This document shows, piece after piece, positions 16,981 through 25,404 of a stretch of 64,000 bases of DNA. The position numbers and the translations under genes were made by a program. This stretch comes from Thermoplasmata archaeon (GTDB taxonomy: Archaea > Thermoplasmatota > Thermoplasmata > UBA10834), in the NCBI GenBank assembly GCA_029864565.1, contig JAOTTD010000005.1, forward strand, positions 21,213 through 85,212, in the 5' to 3' direction. Position 1 is the stretch's first letter; every line of letters starts with the position of its first letter. Below the pieces are notes generated by a model that saw only the letters and a list, made by a program, of their open reading frames with translations, was not told the DNA's origin and made no database searches.

Positions 16981-18851
16981 GCGGAGTGCGGGCACTTGTG
17001 CTTCTCTCTGCCTCGCTCGCGCTGCTATTGACGTCGCTCCCCAACACCGCAGCTATCGTCGAAGGGGCAGACGCCGCCCCCGTTAGAAACTGGACATTCA
17101 TTATCTACATGGCCGCCGATGTCACCGACACGCTCCCATGGGAAGCGGACATCAACGAGATGGAGGCGGCGAACCAGGCTGACAACACGAACACGATAGT
17201 CCTGGTGGATCCTCCAGGCATGGCCAACACCATGCTGCTGAAGATAGAACACGATGACAATTATTTCGATCCAGAGATTATCTCTACCGTCCTCGAGGAC
17301 CAAGGCGCTGTCATACCAGGTGGAGGAGAAGTCAACACGGGCTCACCAGCAATCCTCAGAGATCTCATAGTCTTCTCTGCGACAGAATACCCTGCAGACT
17401 ATCTCGTCCTCGTACTGTGGGGCCACGGAGCGGGATGGAGAGGTTTGTGTCCTGATGGCAGTGATTTGCTGACCCTGCCAGAACTCAGAACTGCGCTGAC
17501 GATGGCGGAGGCAACGCTCAATCAAGGGTTGGACATGGTCGTCCTTGACGTGTGCAACGGGGCAACCATGGAGCTCGCATATGAGATATGCGAGAGCGCC
17601 AATCTACTCGTCGGAAGCGAGCTAAACGTCCCGTCTGAAGGACTACCTTACACAGAGGTGTTCGATGCCATTGCATCTGACCCGATCCAATCCATAGACG
17701 ACTTCGGAAAGGCAATCGTTGATTCGTACATCGACTGGGCGGAATACAACTCGAGCCACGCGACCGTTGCCTGTCTCTTGGACCTCGTCGCGGTCGACGA
17801 TATCATGAGGGGCGTCGACTTGATATCAGAAATGGGCTTGATCTTTAACCGACTGTACCACTCCTCCCTGACGAATGCCGTGCATTCTTCCGAGTATTGC
17901 GAAGACGAATGGTCTGTGGACCTCGGCACCCTATGCCTTGAACTGTGTGCTGAGGATTTGCCCCTCGAAATCAAAGTGGCTTCCATGGAGGCTGCTCAGA
18001 AGTACTTCTCCGCGATCATTCACTACGCGGAATCCAATATGGAAGAACAGAGCAGCGGCAGCACCACAGGTCTTTCGCTCTATTCACCCTCTAGTGATAC
18101 CGACGAGAGCTACCAAGAACTGCTCATTTCTCAGACGTCCTGGATGAACCTCTCGTTCAGACTTCGCGAAGACATGGATGCACAAACTTCTGGCCCAGGC
18201 CCAGAGTTGGCGACCGGTGACTCATCGAGCGATGACGACGACCTGCCCGACTTCGCAACCCTGACATGGGAGCAAGACGAAGAATGGAACTACACATGCT
18301 ACATGATACACGTCTTTCGCATCGAGCCAAACGGCTTGGTGACTGGCCAGACGATCTCGGCTGTGGACCCTGTTGTCCGCATCGACGGAATCGTCGGGTC
18401 GCTATTGGTGTCTGCGGTTGCATGCATCGGTGACGAAGCATACTCCCATCAAGCCCTTTACTGCACACTATCCCGACTCGTGAGGATAGATGTCGAGATC
18501 GGCAGTCCAAACGAAATCCTCGCCAGCGATATTGAGGTCACTATCATATCACAATCCAACGAACGCCTGCAGATCGAATGCAGCGATGGCACTTGCACAG
18601 GACAGTTTGTGGCTCCGGACTGGGCAGACATCGGAGAAATCGTCACCTTACAATTGGTCGATTTGACAAGCGGGAGAATCCTGTCCGAAAGTAGAGCTCT
18701 CGTTTCGGGTGAAGACATGGCTTTGACATTGAACGTGCATAGGACAGACACCGATACCATCGAATCAGAGATACTCCTTGGATTCGTTGCGATGATAGCC
18801 ATCCTAGGAGTGGCGGTTATCGTCCATGTCAACCTCACACGGAAAAGGTGA
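16977..18851 (+). CDS. Clostripain-like (C11) cysteine protease, membrane anchored
   Basis: A 624-residue predicted exported protease. The TTG start at 16977 overlaps the UDG stop and follows a GGGGAGG ribosome site about seven bases upstream. An N-terminal signal sequence (residues 4-27, ALVLLSASLALLLTSLP) is followed by the C11 catalytic domain: TFIIYMAADV, the catalytic dyad His150 in LWGHGAGWRG and Cys193 in LDVCNGATMELAYE. A beta-rich C-terminal half with an acidic linker (SSSDDDDLPD) ends in one transmembrane helix and RKR, anchoring it to the outer face of the cell. Several extra cysteines could form disulfides outside. The frame upstream to 16860 is the UDG gene in another frame. The natural substrate is unknown. 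Confidence 0.85.
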   Translation: MSGVRALVLLSASLALLLTSLPNTAAIVEGADAAPVRNWTFIIYMAADVTDTLPWEADINEMEAANQADNTNTIVLVDPPGMANTMLLKIEHDDNYFDPEIISTVLEDQGAVIPGGGEVNTGSPAILRDLIVFSATEYPADYLVLVLWGHGAGWRGLCPDGSDLLTLPELRTALTMAEATLNQGLDMVVLDVCNGATMELAYEICESANLLVGSELNVPSEGLPYTEVFDAIASDPIQSIDDFGKAIVDSYIDWAEYNSSHATVACLLDLVAVDDIMRGVDLISEMGLIFNRLYHSSLTNAVHSSEYCEDEWSVDLGTLCLELCAEDLPLEIKVASMEAAQKYFSAIIHYAESNMEEQSSGSTTGLSLYSPSSDTDESYQELLISQTSWMNLSFRLREDMDAQTSGPGPELATGDSSSDDDDLPDFATLTWEQDEEWNYTCYMIHVFRIEPNGLVTGQTISAVDPVVRIDGIVGSLLVSAVACIGDEAYSHQALYCTLSRLVRIDVEIGSPNEILASDIEVTIISQSNERLQIECSDGTCTGQFVAPDWADIGEIVTLQLVDLTSGRILSESRALVSGEDMALTLNVHRTDTDTIESEILLGFVAMIAILGVAVIVHVNLTRKR

Positions 18852-18856
18852 GCTCT

Positions 18857-19531
18857 TCAGAATCGCTTCTTGAACAGGAACTTCAGGTTCCCCAAGCCAT
18901 CCTTCCAGCTGTTTAATTTCACCTCGCCTATTCTGGCCCGGTAAGTGATTGGCACCTCGATGGCACGCGATTTCCTGAACGCTTCGATCTTTATCTCCTC
19001 AGACATCGCCATCTCATCGCTCATTAGGTCCATCGATGCGAGGATGTCGCGCCTGAAGATCCACATGCCGCTCTGTGAATCCTTGATCTTCACCCTGAAC
19101 AAGACGCGGGCTGTGGCCGAGAGAGCCCAGTTTCCGAGCCGATGCTTTGCGCCCATCGCCCCTTTCTCCATGCGAGCGAAACGGTTGGTTGTGATGAAAT
19201 CGAGACCTTTTGAGACCAGCTCGTCGGCGAGGCGGGGTATCTCGGATGCTGGATAAGTCATGTCGGCGTCGAGCGTCGCGATGATATCTCCGCTCGTACG
19301 CTCGAAACCAGTCTTGTATGCGCGTCCATATCCACGTCTAGGCTCCTCCACGACTATGGCGCCGAGCGAAGTCGCGATCTCCCTCGTTTTGTCTCTGGAA
19401 TTCGTGTCGACGACGAGTATTTCGACCGGGCGTCCTCCGAACGCGTCTTTGACCTCAGTTATGACAAGGCCGACGCTCTTCTCTTCGTTCATCGTGGGTA
19501 TTACGACAGAGACTGTCCATTCCGACACCAT
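18857..19531 (-). CDS. GT2 glycosyltransferase, dolichol-phosphate-mannose-synthase-like
   Basis: A 224-residue GT-A fold enzyme with SVVIPTMNEEKSVG, ILVVDTNSRDKT and the metal-binding DADMTYPASEIP, a layout close to dolichyl-phosphate hexosyltransferases. QSGMWIFRRDIL and SEEIKIEAFRKS follow. No transmembrane segment is present, so it lacks the C-terminal anchor of many family members. It probably charges a polyprenyl phosphate with a sugar for surface glycan assembly. It starts one base after the stop of the upstream GT2 gene, so the pair is co-transcribed. Confidence 0.87.
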   Translation of the reverse strand: MVSEWTVSVVIPTMNEEKSVGLVITEVKDAFGGRPVEILVVDTNSRDKTREIATSLGAIVVEEPRRGYGRAYKTGFERTSGDIIATLDADMTYPASEIPRLADELVSKGLDFITTNRFARMEKGAMGAKHRLGNWALSATARVLFRVKIKDSQSGMWIFRRDILASMDLMSDEMAMSEEIKIEAFRKSRAIEVPITYRARIGEVKLNSWKDGLGNLKFLFKKRF

Positions 19532-19532
19532 A

Positions 19533-20384
19533 TCACCTCCCAGGGAACAGCAGACCCCACCTCTTCCGGCCTCCGCGTCCGTTCTTTAAGAGAGGACTAT
19601 CCGCACCGCTGGGTGCCTTCTCCAGAAGTTTGCACATGAGATATCCGAGCACCGCAACCCCCAATCTTGAGAGCGCCCAAAGCGACTTCGAGGTCTCAAT
19701 CAAACGAGTGGGCTTATACGAAGACCACAGGTTACCGTGTTTCATCGTTAGCTGCTTTCGTCCCCACCCATTCCAAAACGCCTGCTTGAAGAATCCTTTG
19801 AAGCTGCCTTTCGTTCTATGGTAGACGATGGCGTCGAGATTGACTCCGAACTTGTACCCCTTCTCAACGGCTCGCAGGTTCAGATCGATATCCTCTGCTG
19901 TGATGAACCATGGATCGAACCCTCCAATGTCGTTCATGACTTGTCGCTTCCATGCCATACTCGCACTCGGATACGAGATGTCCACACCTCGATGATACAG
20001 CTCCACCCTGTCGAGGTCCTCGAACGCGTGATAACCTATATTGATCGTCTTTCCCGCCACTACATCATAGCTCTGAAGGGATTTGCGCAACTCGCGTATC
20101 CAAAACGGATTGGCGATGCAATCACCACCAATCGTCGCAATGGCTTCGCCAGTGGCCATGGAGATGCCGTAGTTGGTGCTCTCCCCTCTGGTGCCCGGGT
20201 AATGGAACAAGCGTATGTTCTCATGATTCCTCATGTATGCATTGATGACCTCGACAGTTCCATCCCAGCTTCCGGCATCGACCACCACGATCTCCACTGG
20301 CCCCTCCTGTACAATGAGGCTGTCGAGGAGGTCTCTGATGTGTCTCTTTTCGTTCAGGAGATTAAGAATCACGCTCAACTTCAT
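19533..20384 (-). CDS. GT2 glycosyltransferase
   Basis: A 283-residue GT-A enzyme: SVILNLLNEKRHIRDLLDSL, IVVVDAGSWDGT, then GGDCIANPFWIREL in place of the usual D-x-D region, and GGFDPWFITAEDIDLNLRA with the E-D general-base motif. After the catalytic domain come KGFFKQAFWNGWGRKQL and a weakly hydrophobic stretch (LSRLGVAVLGYLMCKLL) that may associate with the membrane. It resembles Agl-type N-glycan glycosyltransferases in layout. Together with the downstream GT2 and the sugar-nucleotide genes beyond, it belongs to a surface glycosylation locus. Donor and acceptor are unknown. Confidence 0.85.
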   Translation of the reverse strand: MKLSVILNLLNEKRHIRDLLDSLIVQEGPVEIVVVDAGSWDGTVEVINAYMRNHENIRLFHYPGTRGESTNYGISMATGEAIATIGGDCIANPFWIRELRKSLQSYDVVAGKTINIGYHAFEDLDRVELYHRGVDISYPSASMAWKRQVMNDIGGFDPWFITAEDIDLNLRAVEKGYKFGVNLDAIVYHRTKGSFKGFFKQAFWNGWGRKQLTMKHGNLWSSYKPTRLIETSKSLWALSRLGVAVLGYLMCKLLEKAPSGADSPLLKNGRGGRKRWGLLFPGR

Positions 20385-20448
20385 GAGGATACGAGGCCAT
20401 CTGAAATGGTTCTGCCCTTATTATGATTTGCAGCGGTCGGGTGGCGGT

Positions 20449-21771
20449 TCACTCACTACTGGCAGGCCCGTATCCGACGCCGTAGTACCGGGCTCCTGCA
20501 GTCTCCACTTTCCCAGGGTCAAGGCAACGCCTCCCATCGATAACAACCGGGTTCCTCATCTTCGAAAACTGTTTCCTGCCTATCTTCCTGAATTCCGGCC
20601 AATCGGCCTGGACCACGCAGGCGTCGACGCCTGATAGCGCTTCGTCGGCGGACGACGCGAAGCGGATCGTGGGCATGAGTTCTATGAAGTGTGACATCGC
20701 CATAGGGTCGAATGCAATCACATCGACGCCGTTCGCAAGCAAGCCCGCAACGAGTGGCACAGCGCGCGTGTCCCTGACGTCGTCCACGCCTCCTTTGAAT
20801 GAGAGCCCAAGCACAGCAACCTTGAGGCCTTTGAGATCCCCGAAGACATCTTTGAGAATGTCAACTGCCTCGTTCGGCTGACTCTCGTTGACTTTCAAGA
20901 TGGCGGTCAGAAGATACGCTGGATAATCCAACCTCCGCGCTTTGTATCTTAGCGCTCTGACGTCCTTCGGAAGGCAACTGCCTCCGAACCCAAGCCCTGG
21001 CGTCAAGAATAGCGGGCCAATTCTCGGATCCTTCCCAGCAGCAGTGAGAACATCCTCAGAATCTATTCCAAGGCGTCGGCATATGTTGGCGACCTCGTTC
21101 GCATAAGTGATCTTCGCTGCCAGGAAAGCGTTCGAGGCGTATTTGATCATCTCCGCGGTTCTAAGGTCTGTCCTGAACCTGTCGGCCTTGATTGGAGCAT
21201 ACAGCCGCATCAGAGCGTCACCCGCACGCTTGTCGGACGAGCCAACGACAATCCTCGAAGGCTCCATGCTGTCCTTCAATGCGCTCCCCTCCTGGAGGAA
21301 CTCTGGATTCATACAAAGGCCGAAATCCTTTCCTGCAGTCTTGCCTGAACCAGCCTCGAGTATCTGCCTGACGATCGTGTCCGTGGTGGAAGGGACGACC
21401 GTGCTCTTCACGACGACTATCTTGTAGTCATTGGTCCGGGCTATGGCCCGCGCCACATCACGGCTTGCAGCCTTGAGCGCGCTGATATCTATCTTGCCAG
21501 TGGAAAGTGACGGAGTCTGTACACAGACGAATATGAACTTCGATTCGGCAGATGGTGCCACAACATCCTTGGATGCCGAAATCATTCCGCTCTTCACGAG
21601 TTTTGCGAGTTCATTCTCCAGCGGTGGTTCGTAGAAGGGCGCACGGCCAGAGCTCACGTCTCTCACGCGGCGGTCGTCGATGTCGGCGCACGCAACCCTG
21701 TGCCCCAACTTGCCGAACATGACCGCGGTGGCAAGGCCGACGTAACCCGCTCCGATCACACATATGCGCAT
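20449..21771 (-). CDS. UDP-sugar 6-dehydrogenase (UDP-glucose or UDP-GlcNAc)
   Basis: Oxidises C6 of a UDP-hexose to the uronic acid in two NAD-dependent steps. The 440-residue protein has the NAD-binding MRICVIGAGYVGLATAVMF, the central NPEFLQEGSALKD, the catalytic cysteine in GFGGSCLPKD, and a C-terminal domain with VAVLGLSFKGGVDDVRDT. The start ATG 21771 is about 27 bases after a GTTATAAC box (21795-21802); GTG 21783 would be too close to it. It is divergent from galU, which suggests UDP-glucose, but the nearby Wbp B/D/E-like genes would fit UDP-GlcNAc (WbpA role) equally well. The sequence alone does not decide. Confidence 0.9.
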   Translation of the reverse strand: MRICVIGAGYVGLATAVMFGKLGHRVACADIDDRRVRDVSSGRAPFYEPPLENELAKLVKSGMISASKDVVAPSAESKFIFVCVQTPSLSTGKIDISALKAASRDVARAIARTNDYKIVVVKSTVVPSTTDTIVRQILEAGSGKTAGKDFGLCMNPEFLQEGSALKDSMEPSRIVVGSSDKRAGDALMRLYAPIKADRFRTDLRTAEMIKYASNAFLAAKITYANEVANICRRLGIDSEDVLTAAGKDPRIGPLFLTPGLGFGGSCLPKDVRALRYKARRLDYPAYLLTAILKVNESQPNEAVDILKDVFGDLKGLKVAVLGLSFKGGVDDVRDTRAVPLVAGLLANGVDVIAFDPMAMSHFIELMPTIRFASSADEALSGVDACVVQADWPEFRKIGRKQFSKMRNPVVIDGRRCLDPGKVETAGARYYGVGYGPASSE

Positions 21772-21794
21772 ATCGGTGGACACTCAATAAGGCG

Positions 21795-21802
21795 GTTATA
21801 AC
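21795..21802 (-). promoter_or_regulatory. TATA-like box of the UDP-sugar dehydrogenase gene
   Basis: GTTATAAC read on the minus strand, about 27 bases before ATG 21771. Confidence 0.45.
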
Positions 21803-21834
21803 ACTTTTCATACCCTGCATAAGACGGCAAAGGA

Positions 21835-21840
21835 TTATAT
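21835..21840 (+). promoter_or_regulatory. TATA-like box of galU
   Basis: TTATAT centred 28 bases before ATG 21865; a leaderless start is likely. It is back to back with the dehydrogenase promoter. Confidence 0.5.
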
Positions 21841-21864
21841 CGCCAGTTCCTGTTCATTTACACA

Positions 21865-22722
21865 ATGAAAGTCGTTATCCCCGCTGCAGGCCTGGGCACG
21901 AGGTTCCTGCCTGCTACGAAGGCGCAGCCCAAGGAGATGTTGCCTGTTGTCGACAAACCGACAATACAATATGTTGTCGAGGAAGCGGTAGAGTCTGGCA
22001 TTACGGACATCATAGTGATCACTGGCCGCGGGAAGCGGGCGATAGAAGACCACTTCGATAGGTCATACGAGTTGGAGCACAGGCTCAGCAAGTCAGGGAA
22101 CACGGAAGGGCTGGATGAGATAAGGGAAATAGCATCAATGGCAGACATATTCTACATACGCCAGAAGGAGCAGCTCGGACTCGGCCATGCGATTCTATGT
22201 GCGAAGAAGCATTTGGGACACGAGCCGTTCGCTGTCATGTTGGGGGACGACATTGTTGTCAACAACAGACCTTGCATGGCCCAGCTGCTGGAAGTACACG
22301 AAGAAAAAGACCACGCCTCGGTCGTCGGAGTGGAAAGCGTACCGGAGACTCTGATATCCAGATACGGAGTCATCAAAGGTGTCAAGGAGAGAGACGATGT
22401 CTACCTCGTTCAGGATCTTGTCGAGAAACCGGCAGCCAAGGATGCTCCCTCGGACCTCGCGATCATCGGGAGATACATCCTCGAACCGCAGATATTCGAT
22501 TACCTTGAGAGAATTGGTCCAGGGGAGAACGGCGAGTACCAACTGACTGACGCGATGCGAACGCTATGCATGGAAAGACGACTCTACGGATTAAGATTCA
22601 CTGGGCGTAGATTCGACATCGGCAGCAAGGTCGATTGGATAAGGGCCACCGTCGAACTGGGCTTGGAACGTGAAGACCTCGCGCCAGAGTTGAGGCCCAT
22701 CCTTGAGAGGATGTTTAGATGA
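21865..22722 (+). CDS. galU: UTP-glucose-1-phosphate uridylyltransferase
   Basis: Makes UDP-glucose (or UDP-GlcNAc) from the sugar 1-phosphate and UTP. The 285-residue nucleotidyltransferase begins with IPAAGLGTRFLPATKAQPKEM, the signature of the GalU class, and has the metal Asp in VMLGDDIVV, VEKPAAKDAPSDLAI and GENGEYQLTDAM. It heads a plus-strand series running through the amino-sugar genes. With the divergent 6-dehydrogenase it can supply a UDP-uronic acid precursor for the surface glycan. Confidence 0.92.
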   Translation: MKVVIPAAGLGTRFLPATKAQPKEMLPVVDKPTIQYVVEEAVESGITDIIVITGRGKRAIEDHFDRSYELEHRLSKSGNTEGLDEIREIASMADIFYIRQKEQLGLGHAILCAKKHLGHEPFAVMLGDDIVVNNRPCMAQLLEVHEEKDHASVVGVESVPETLISRYGVIKGVKERDDVYLVQDLVEKPAAKDAPSDLAIIGRYILEPQIFDYLERIGPGENGEYQLTDAMRTLCMERRLYGLRFTGRRFDIGSKVDWIRATVELGLEREDLAPELRPILERMFR

Positions 22723-22775
22723 ACGGCCAGCATCCTCGCGCCTTGGGGAACATTTGCGAGGTTTAGCTCCATAAT

Positions 22776-22783
22776 GTATTATA
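22776..22783 (+). promoter_or_regulatory. TATA-like box close to the acetyltransferase start
   Basis: GTATTATA lies only about eight bases before ATG 22787. If it acts as in neighbouring genes, transcription would begin near 22805, exactly at an in-frame GTG. Confidence 0.45.
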
Positions 22784-22786
22784 GCT

Positions 22787-23284
22787 ATGGACGGCTTCAG
22801 ACATGTGCTGGTGAGCAGGGTGAAGCTCCTCGCGAAACACTATTCCATAGATGACTGCGAAATCGGTGAGGACACTGTTGTGAGAGATTTCGTCAACCTC
22901 TACGGTTGCAGGATTGGAAAGGGATGTAGAATCGCAGCCTATGTCGAGATACAGCGAGACGTCGTTGTTGGCGACCGATGCAAGATCGAGGCTTTCGCAT
23001 TCATACCCTCCGGAGTCACCATTGAAGACGAAGTTTTCGTGGGCCCTCACGCGTGCTTCACCAACGACAGGACGCCGAGAGCTGTCGGCGAATGGTTAGC
23101 CACGCCCACGGTCATCAAGAAAGGAGCCTCTATAGGGGCGAATGCGACAATCATATGTGGCGTGACGATCGGCGAAGGAGCGCTTGTCGGCGCGGGGGCG
23201 GTGGTCACGAAGGATGTCCCCTCAAGGTCAATAGTGGCCGGAAACCCCGCAATAGTCATAGGGGAGAGAAGTTCACAGGATTGA
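22787..23284 (+). CDS. WbpD/WlbB-like sugar-nucleotide N-acetyltransferase
   Basis: A 165-residue left-handed beta-helix acyltransferase. Hexapeptide repeats run from IGEDTVVRDFVNLYGCRIG to the end, with the tail VPSRSIVAGNPAIVIG typical of the family. The layout, including FVGPHACFTNDRTPRA and TPTVIKKGASIGANATIICG, matches enzymes that acetylate the 3-amino group of UDP-2-acetamido-3-amino-uronic acid. Next to aminotransferase and dehydrogenase genes of the same pathway this assignment is likely. The start may be GTG 22805 or 22811 rather than ATG 22787, judging from the TATA-like box position. Confidence 0.85.
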   Translation: MDGFRHVLVSRVKLLAKHYSIDDCEIGEDTVVRDFVNLYGCRIGKGCRIAAYVEIQRDVVVGDRCKIEAFAFIPSGVTIEDEVFVGPHACFTNDRTPRAVGEWLATPTVIKKGASIGANATIICGVTIGEGALVGAGAVVTKDVPSRSIVAGNPAIVIGERSSQD

Positions 23285-23306
23285 ATGGAAATCTGGAGGG
23301 ATGTAG

Positions 23307-24395
23307 ATGAAGGTACCATTTGCGCAGCCAATAATGACTGAAGGCATGGTAGAGGCCGCGGCGAACGCCCTCAGGAATGAACGACTCACAATGGGCGACA
23401 GCATGTTCAAGTTCGAGGAAGCGTTCGCGAAGATGTGCGGCGTCAAGCACGCAGTCTCAGTGAACTCTGGAACCGCGGCGATCCAGCTTTCTCTCCTCGC
23501 AGCAGGAGTGAAGGCAAACGATACAGTCCTGACGTCTTCGATGTCGTTCGTGGCGACGACGAACGCGTTCGTAGCATTCGGTGGAGTCCCAGCATTCGCG
23601 GATGTCTTGGACTCCGAGTACACCATCGACCCCACGAAGATCAAGATAACTCCCGACACGAGAGCGATAGTCCCTGTCCACCTCTACGGTCACCCCTCAC
23701 ACATGGACGAGATAATCGAAATCGCCGAGGAAGCCGGAATACTGGTACTCGAGGATGCTTGTCAGGCGCATGGTGCGCTTTACAGGGGTAAGCGGGCCGG
23801 CGCTCTGGGGGACATCGGATGCTTCTCATTCTACCCAACCAAGAACATGCACGTCGGTGGAGACGGAGGGATGGTCACAACTGACGATGGTGACGTCGCC
23901 GAACTCGTTAAGAAGCTCAGGCATTGCGGCAGGAAGGGACAGTACGAACATGACGTTATAGGCTACACAGCTCGCCTCAACAGCGCGAATGCAGCCATCG
24001 GCATTGAACAGCTCAAGATGCTGGAAGGATGGAACGAGAAACGGAGAGCTATTGCAGCGAAGTATCATGCACGATTGAAGGATCTGGACGGTCTAGGACT
24101 GCCTCCGCAGCCCACAAGCGACATATCACCAGTTTATCACCTGTATACGGTCAAGACAGCAAGGCGTGACCAGCTGAGGGCACACCTCGATGAGGCTGGG
24201 GTGCAAACGGGAGTGCACTACGAGATCCCAATACATCTCCAGCCAATATACAGGGAGATGTTCGGGTACAAGGATGGCCAATTGCCGGTGACGGAGAGGC
24301 TGTGCAAAGAGGTCCTGACACTTCCGATATTCCCCGACTTGACCGATGATCAGATGTCCTACGTGTGTGAGAAGATAACGGAATTCTACGGATAG
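23307..24395 (+). CDS. DegT/DnrJ/EryC1 aminotransferase (WbpE-like)
   Basis: A PLP-dependent sugar aminotransferase of 362 residues. It carries VSVNSGTAAIQLSLLAAGV, the DACQAHGA segment with the PLP-ring Asp, and the Schiff-base lysine in FSFYPTKNMHVGGDGGMV. It is proposed to transaminate the 3-keto group made by the neighbouring oxidoreductase, using glutamate as donor. A GGAGGGATG ribosome site precedes the ATG. It sits between the acetyltransferase and the oxidoreductase, each within 25 bases, a clear operon. It could instead serve a 4-keto sugar, but the neighbours argue for the 3-amino pathway. Confidence 0.88.
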   Translation: MKVPFAQPIMTEGMVEAAANALRNERLTMGDSMFKFEEAFAKMCGVKHAVSVNSGTAAIQLSLLAAGVKANDTVLTSSMSFVATTNAFVAFGGVPAFADVLDSEYTIDPTKIKITPDTRAIVPVHLYGHPSHMDEIIEIAEEAGILVLEDACQAHGALYRGKRAGALGDIGCFSFYPTKNMHVGGDGGMVTTDDGDVAELVKKLRHCGRKGQYEHDVIGYTARLNSANAAIGIEQLKMLEGWNEKRRAIAAKYHARLKDLDGLGLPPQPTSDISPVYHLYTVKTARRDQLRAHLDEAGVQTGVHYEIPIHLQPIYREMFGYKDGQLPVTERLCKEVLTLPIFPDLTDDQMSYVCEKITEFYG

Positions 24396-24405
24396 GGTGA
24401 CCCTC

Positions 24406-25353
24406 ATGGGTAATTTCAGTGTTGGTGTGATAGGCACAGGATATTGGGGCAGGAAGATCGTCGACGAGTACTCGAAGATGGACAACGTGGAGTTAATCGG
24501 CGTTTCTGATCTGAACCAGAAGAACCTCGATTTCTGCGCCGAGAGGTACGGAGTCAATAGAGGTTACAAGGAATTCAGAGAGCTCCTTTCACAGAAGGAG
24601 TTGGATGCAGTGAACGTCTGCACGCCGAACTCGTCACACTACGAGATTTGCAGAGCGGCCCTGGAGATGGACAAACATGTCCTGGTCGAGAAGCCGATTA
24701 CGCTCACGTCTGCCGAGGGTTGGGACCTTGTTCAACTGGCTCAAGACAGAGGATTGACTCTGTCAGTGGGCCACATATTCAGATTCAATAACGCTCTAGC
24801 AGAGACGCGAAGACTGATGAACGAACGATTTTTCGGAGACCTGTTCCTCATGGAGATGACGTGGACCAACCTCGAGCAATCTTGGCCGGATCGAGATGTC
24901 CTGGTGGACCTCGCGCCGCACATGTTCGACATACAGAATTACCTGCTCGGGAAGTGGCCCACCGAGATCACCTGCAACGGCAGACCGTTCAGGAGGGAGA
25001 GTGGCGAAGAGGCGGCGTATGTGGTCTCCAGATTCAATGCGGGGCCCATGGCATTGGCTAACATAAGTTGGCTCGTACCAATAAAGACACGGCAGATCAT
25101 GTTGGCAGGAGAAACCAGGTCCGCTCTAATCGACGCAGTCTCGCAGGAGGTGACCGTCTACGAGAGCGGCTACACTTACAAACTAGGAATAGAGAGGAAC
25201 AACACGATAAGGGACGAGCTTCTGCATTTCGTGAAATCCATTTCAGACCCCGAGACTGAGACGAAGAACAGCGGAACAATCGGTGTCAAGACAGTCGAAC
25301 TGATAGAAGCCGCGAAGCAATCAATAGTGGAGAAGAAGGCCGTGACCGTCTGA
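24406..25353 (+). CDS. GFO/IDH/MocA oxidoreductase (WbpB-like)
   Basis: An NAD(P)-binding oxidoreductase of 315 residues: Rossmann GVIGTGYWGRKIVDEY, NVCTPNSSHYEICRAAL and the conserved lysine motif HVLVEKPITLTSAEGWDL, followed by a beta-sheet domain with DLAPHMFDIQNYLLG. In the UDP-diacetamido-glucuronate pathway the WbpB homologue oxidises C3 of the UDP-uronic acid and is coupled to the aminotransferase, which fits the adjacent gene. ATG 24406 has GGTGA five bases upstream; GTG 24397 is in frame and also possible. Confidence 0.87.
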   Translation: MGNFSVGVIGTGYWGRKIVDEYSKMDNVELIGVSDLNQKNLDFCAERYGVNRGYKEFRELLSQKELDAVNVCTPNSSHYEICRAALEMDKHVLVEKPITLTSAEGWDLVQLAQDRGLTLSVGHIFRFNNALAETRRLMNERFFGDLFLMEMTWTNLEQSWPDRDVLVDLAPHMFDIQNYLLGKWPTEITCNGRPFRRESGEEAAYVVSRFNAGPMALANISWLVPIKTRQIMLAGETRSALIDAVSQEVTVYESGYTYKLGIERNNTIRDELLHFVKSISDPETETKNSGTIGVKTVELIEAAKQSIVEKKAVTV

Positions 25354-25372
25354 TCCGCGACAGGACACGCCA

Positions 25373-25380
25373 TTTTAATA
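25373..25380 (+). promoter_or_regulatory. TATA-like box of a GT4 gene
   Basis: TTTTAATA about 28 bases before ATG 25405; a leaderless transcript separate from the amino-sugar operon is likely. Confidence 0.5.
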
Positions 25381-25404
25381 GTCTACCAGAGGATTCACCG
25401 GTCG

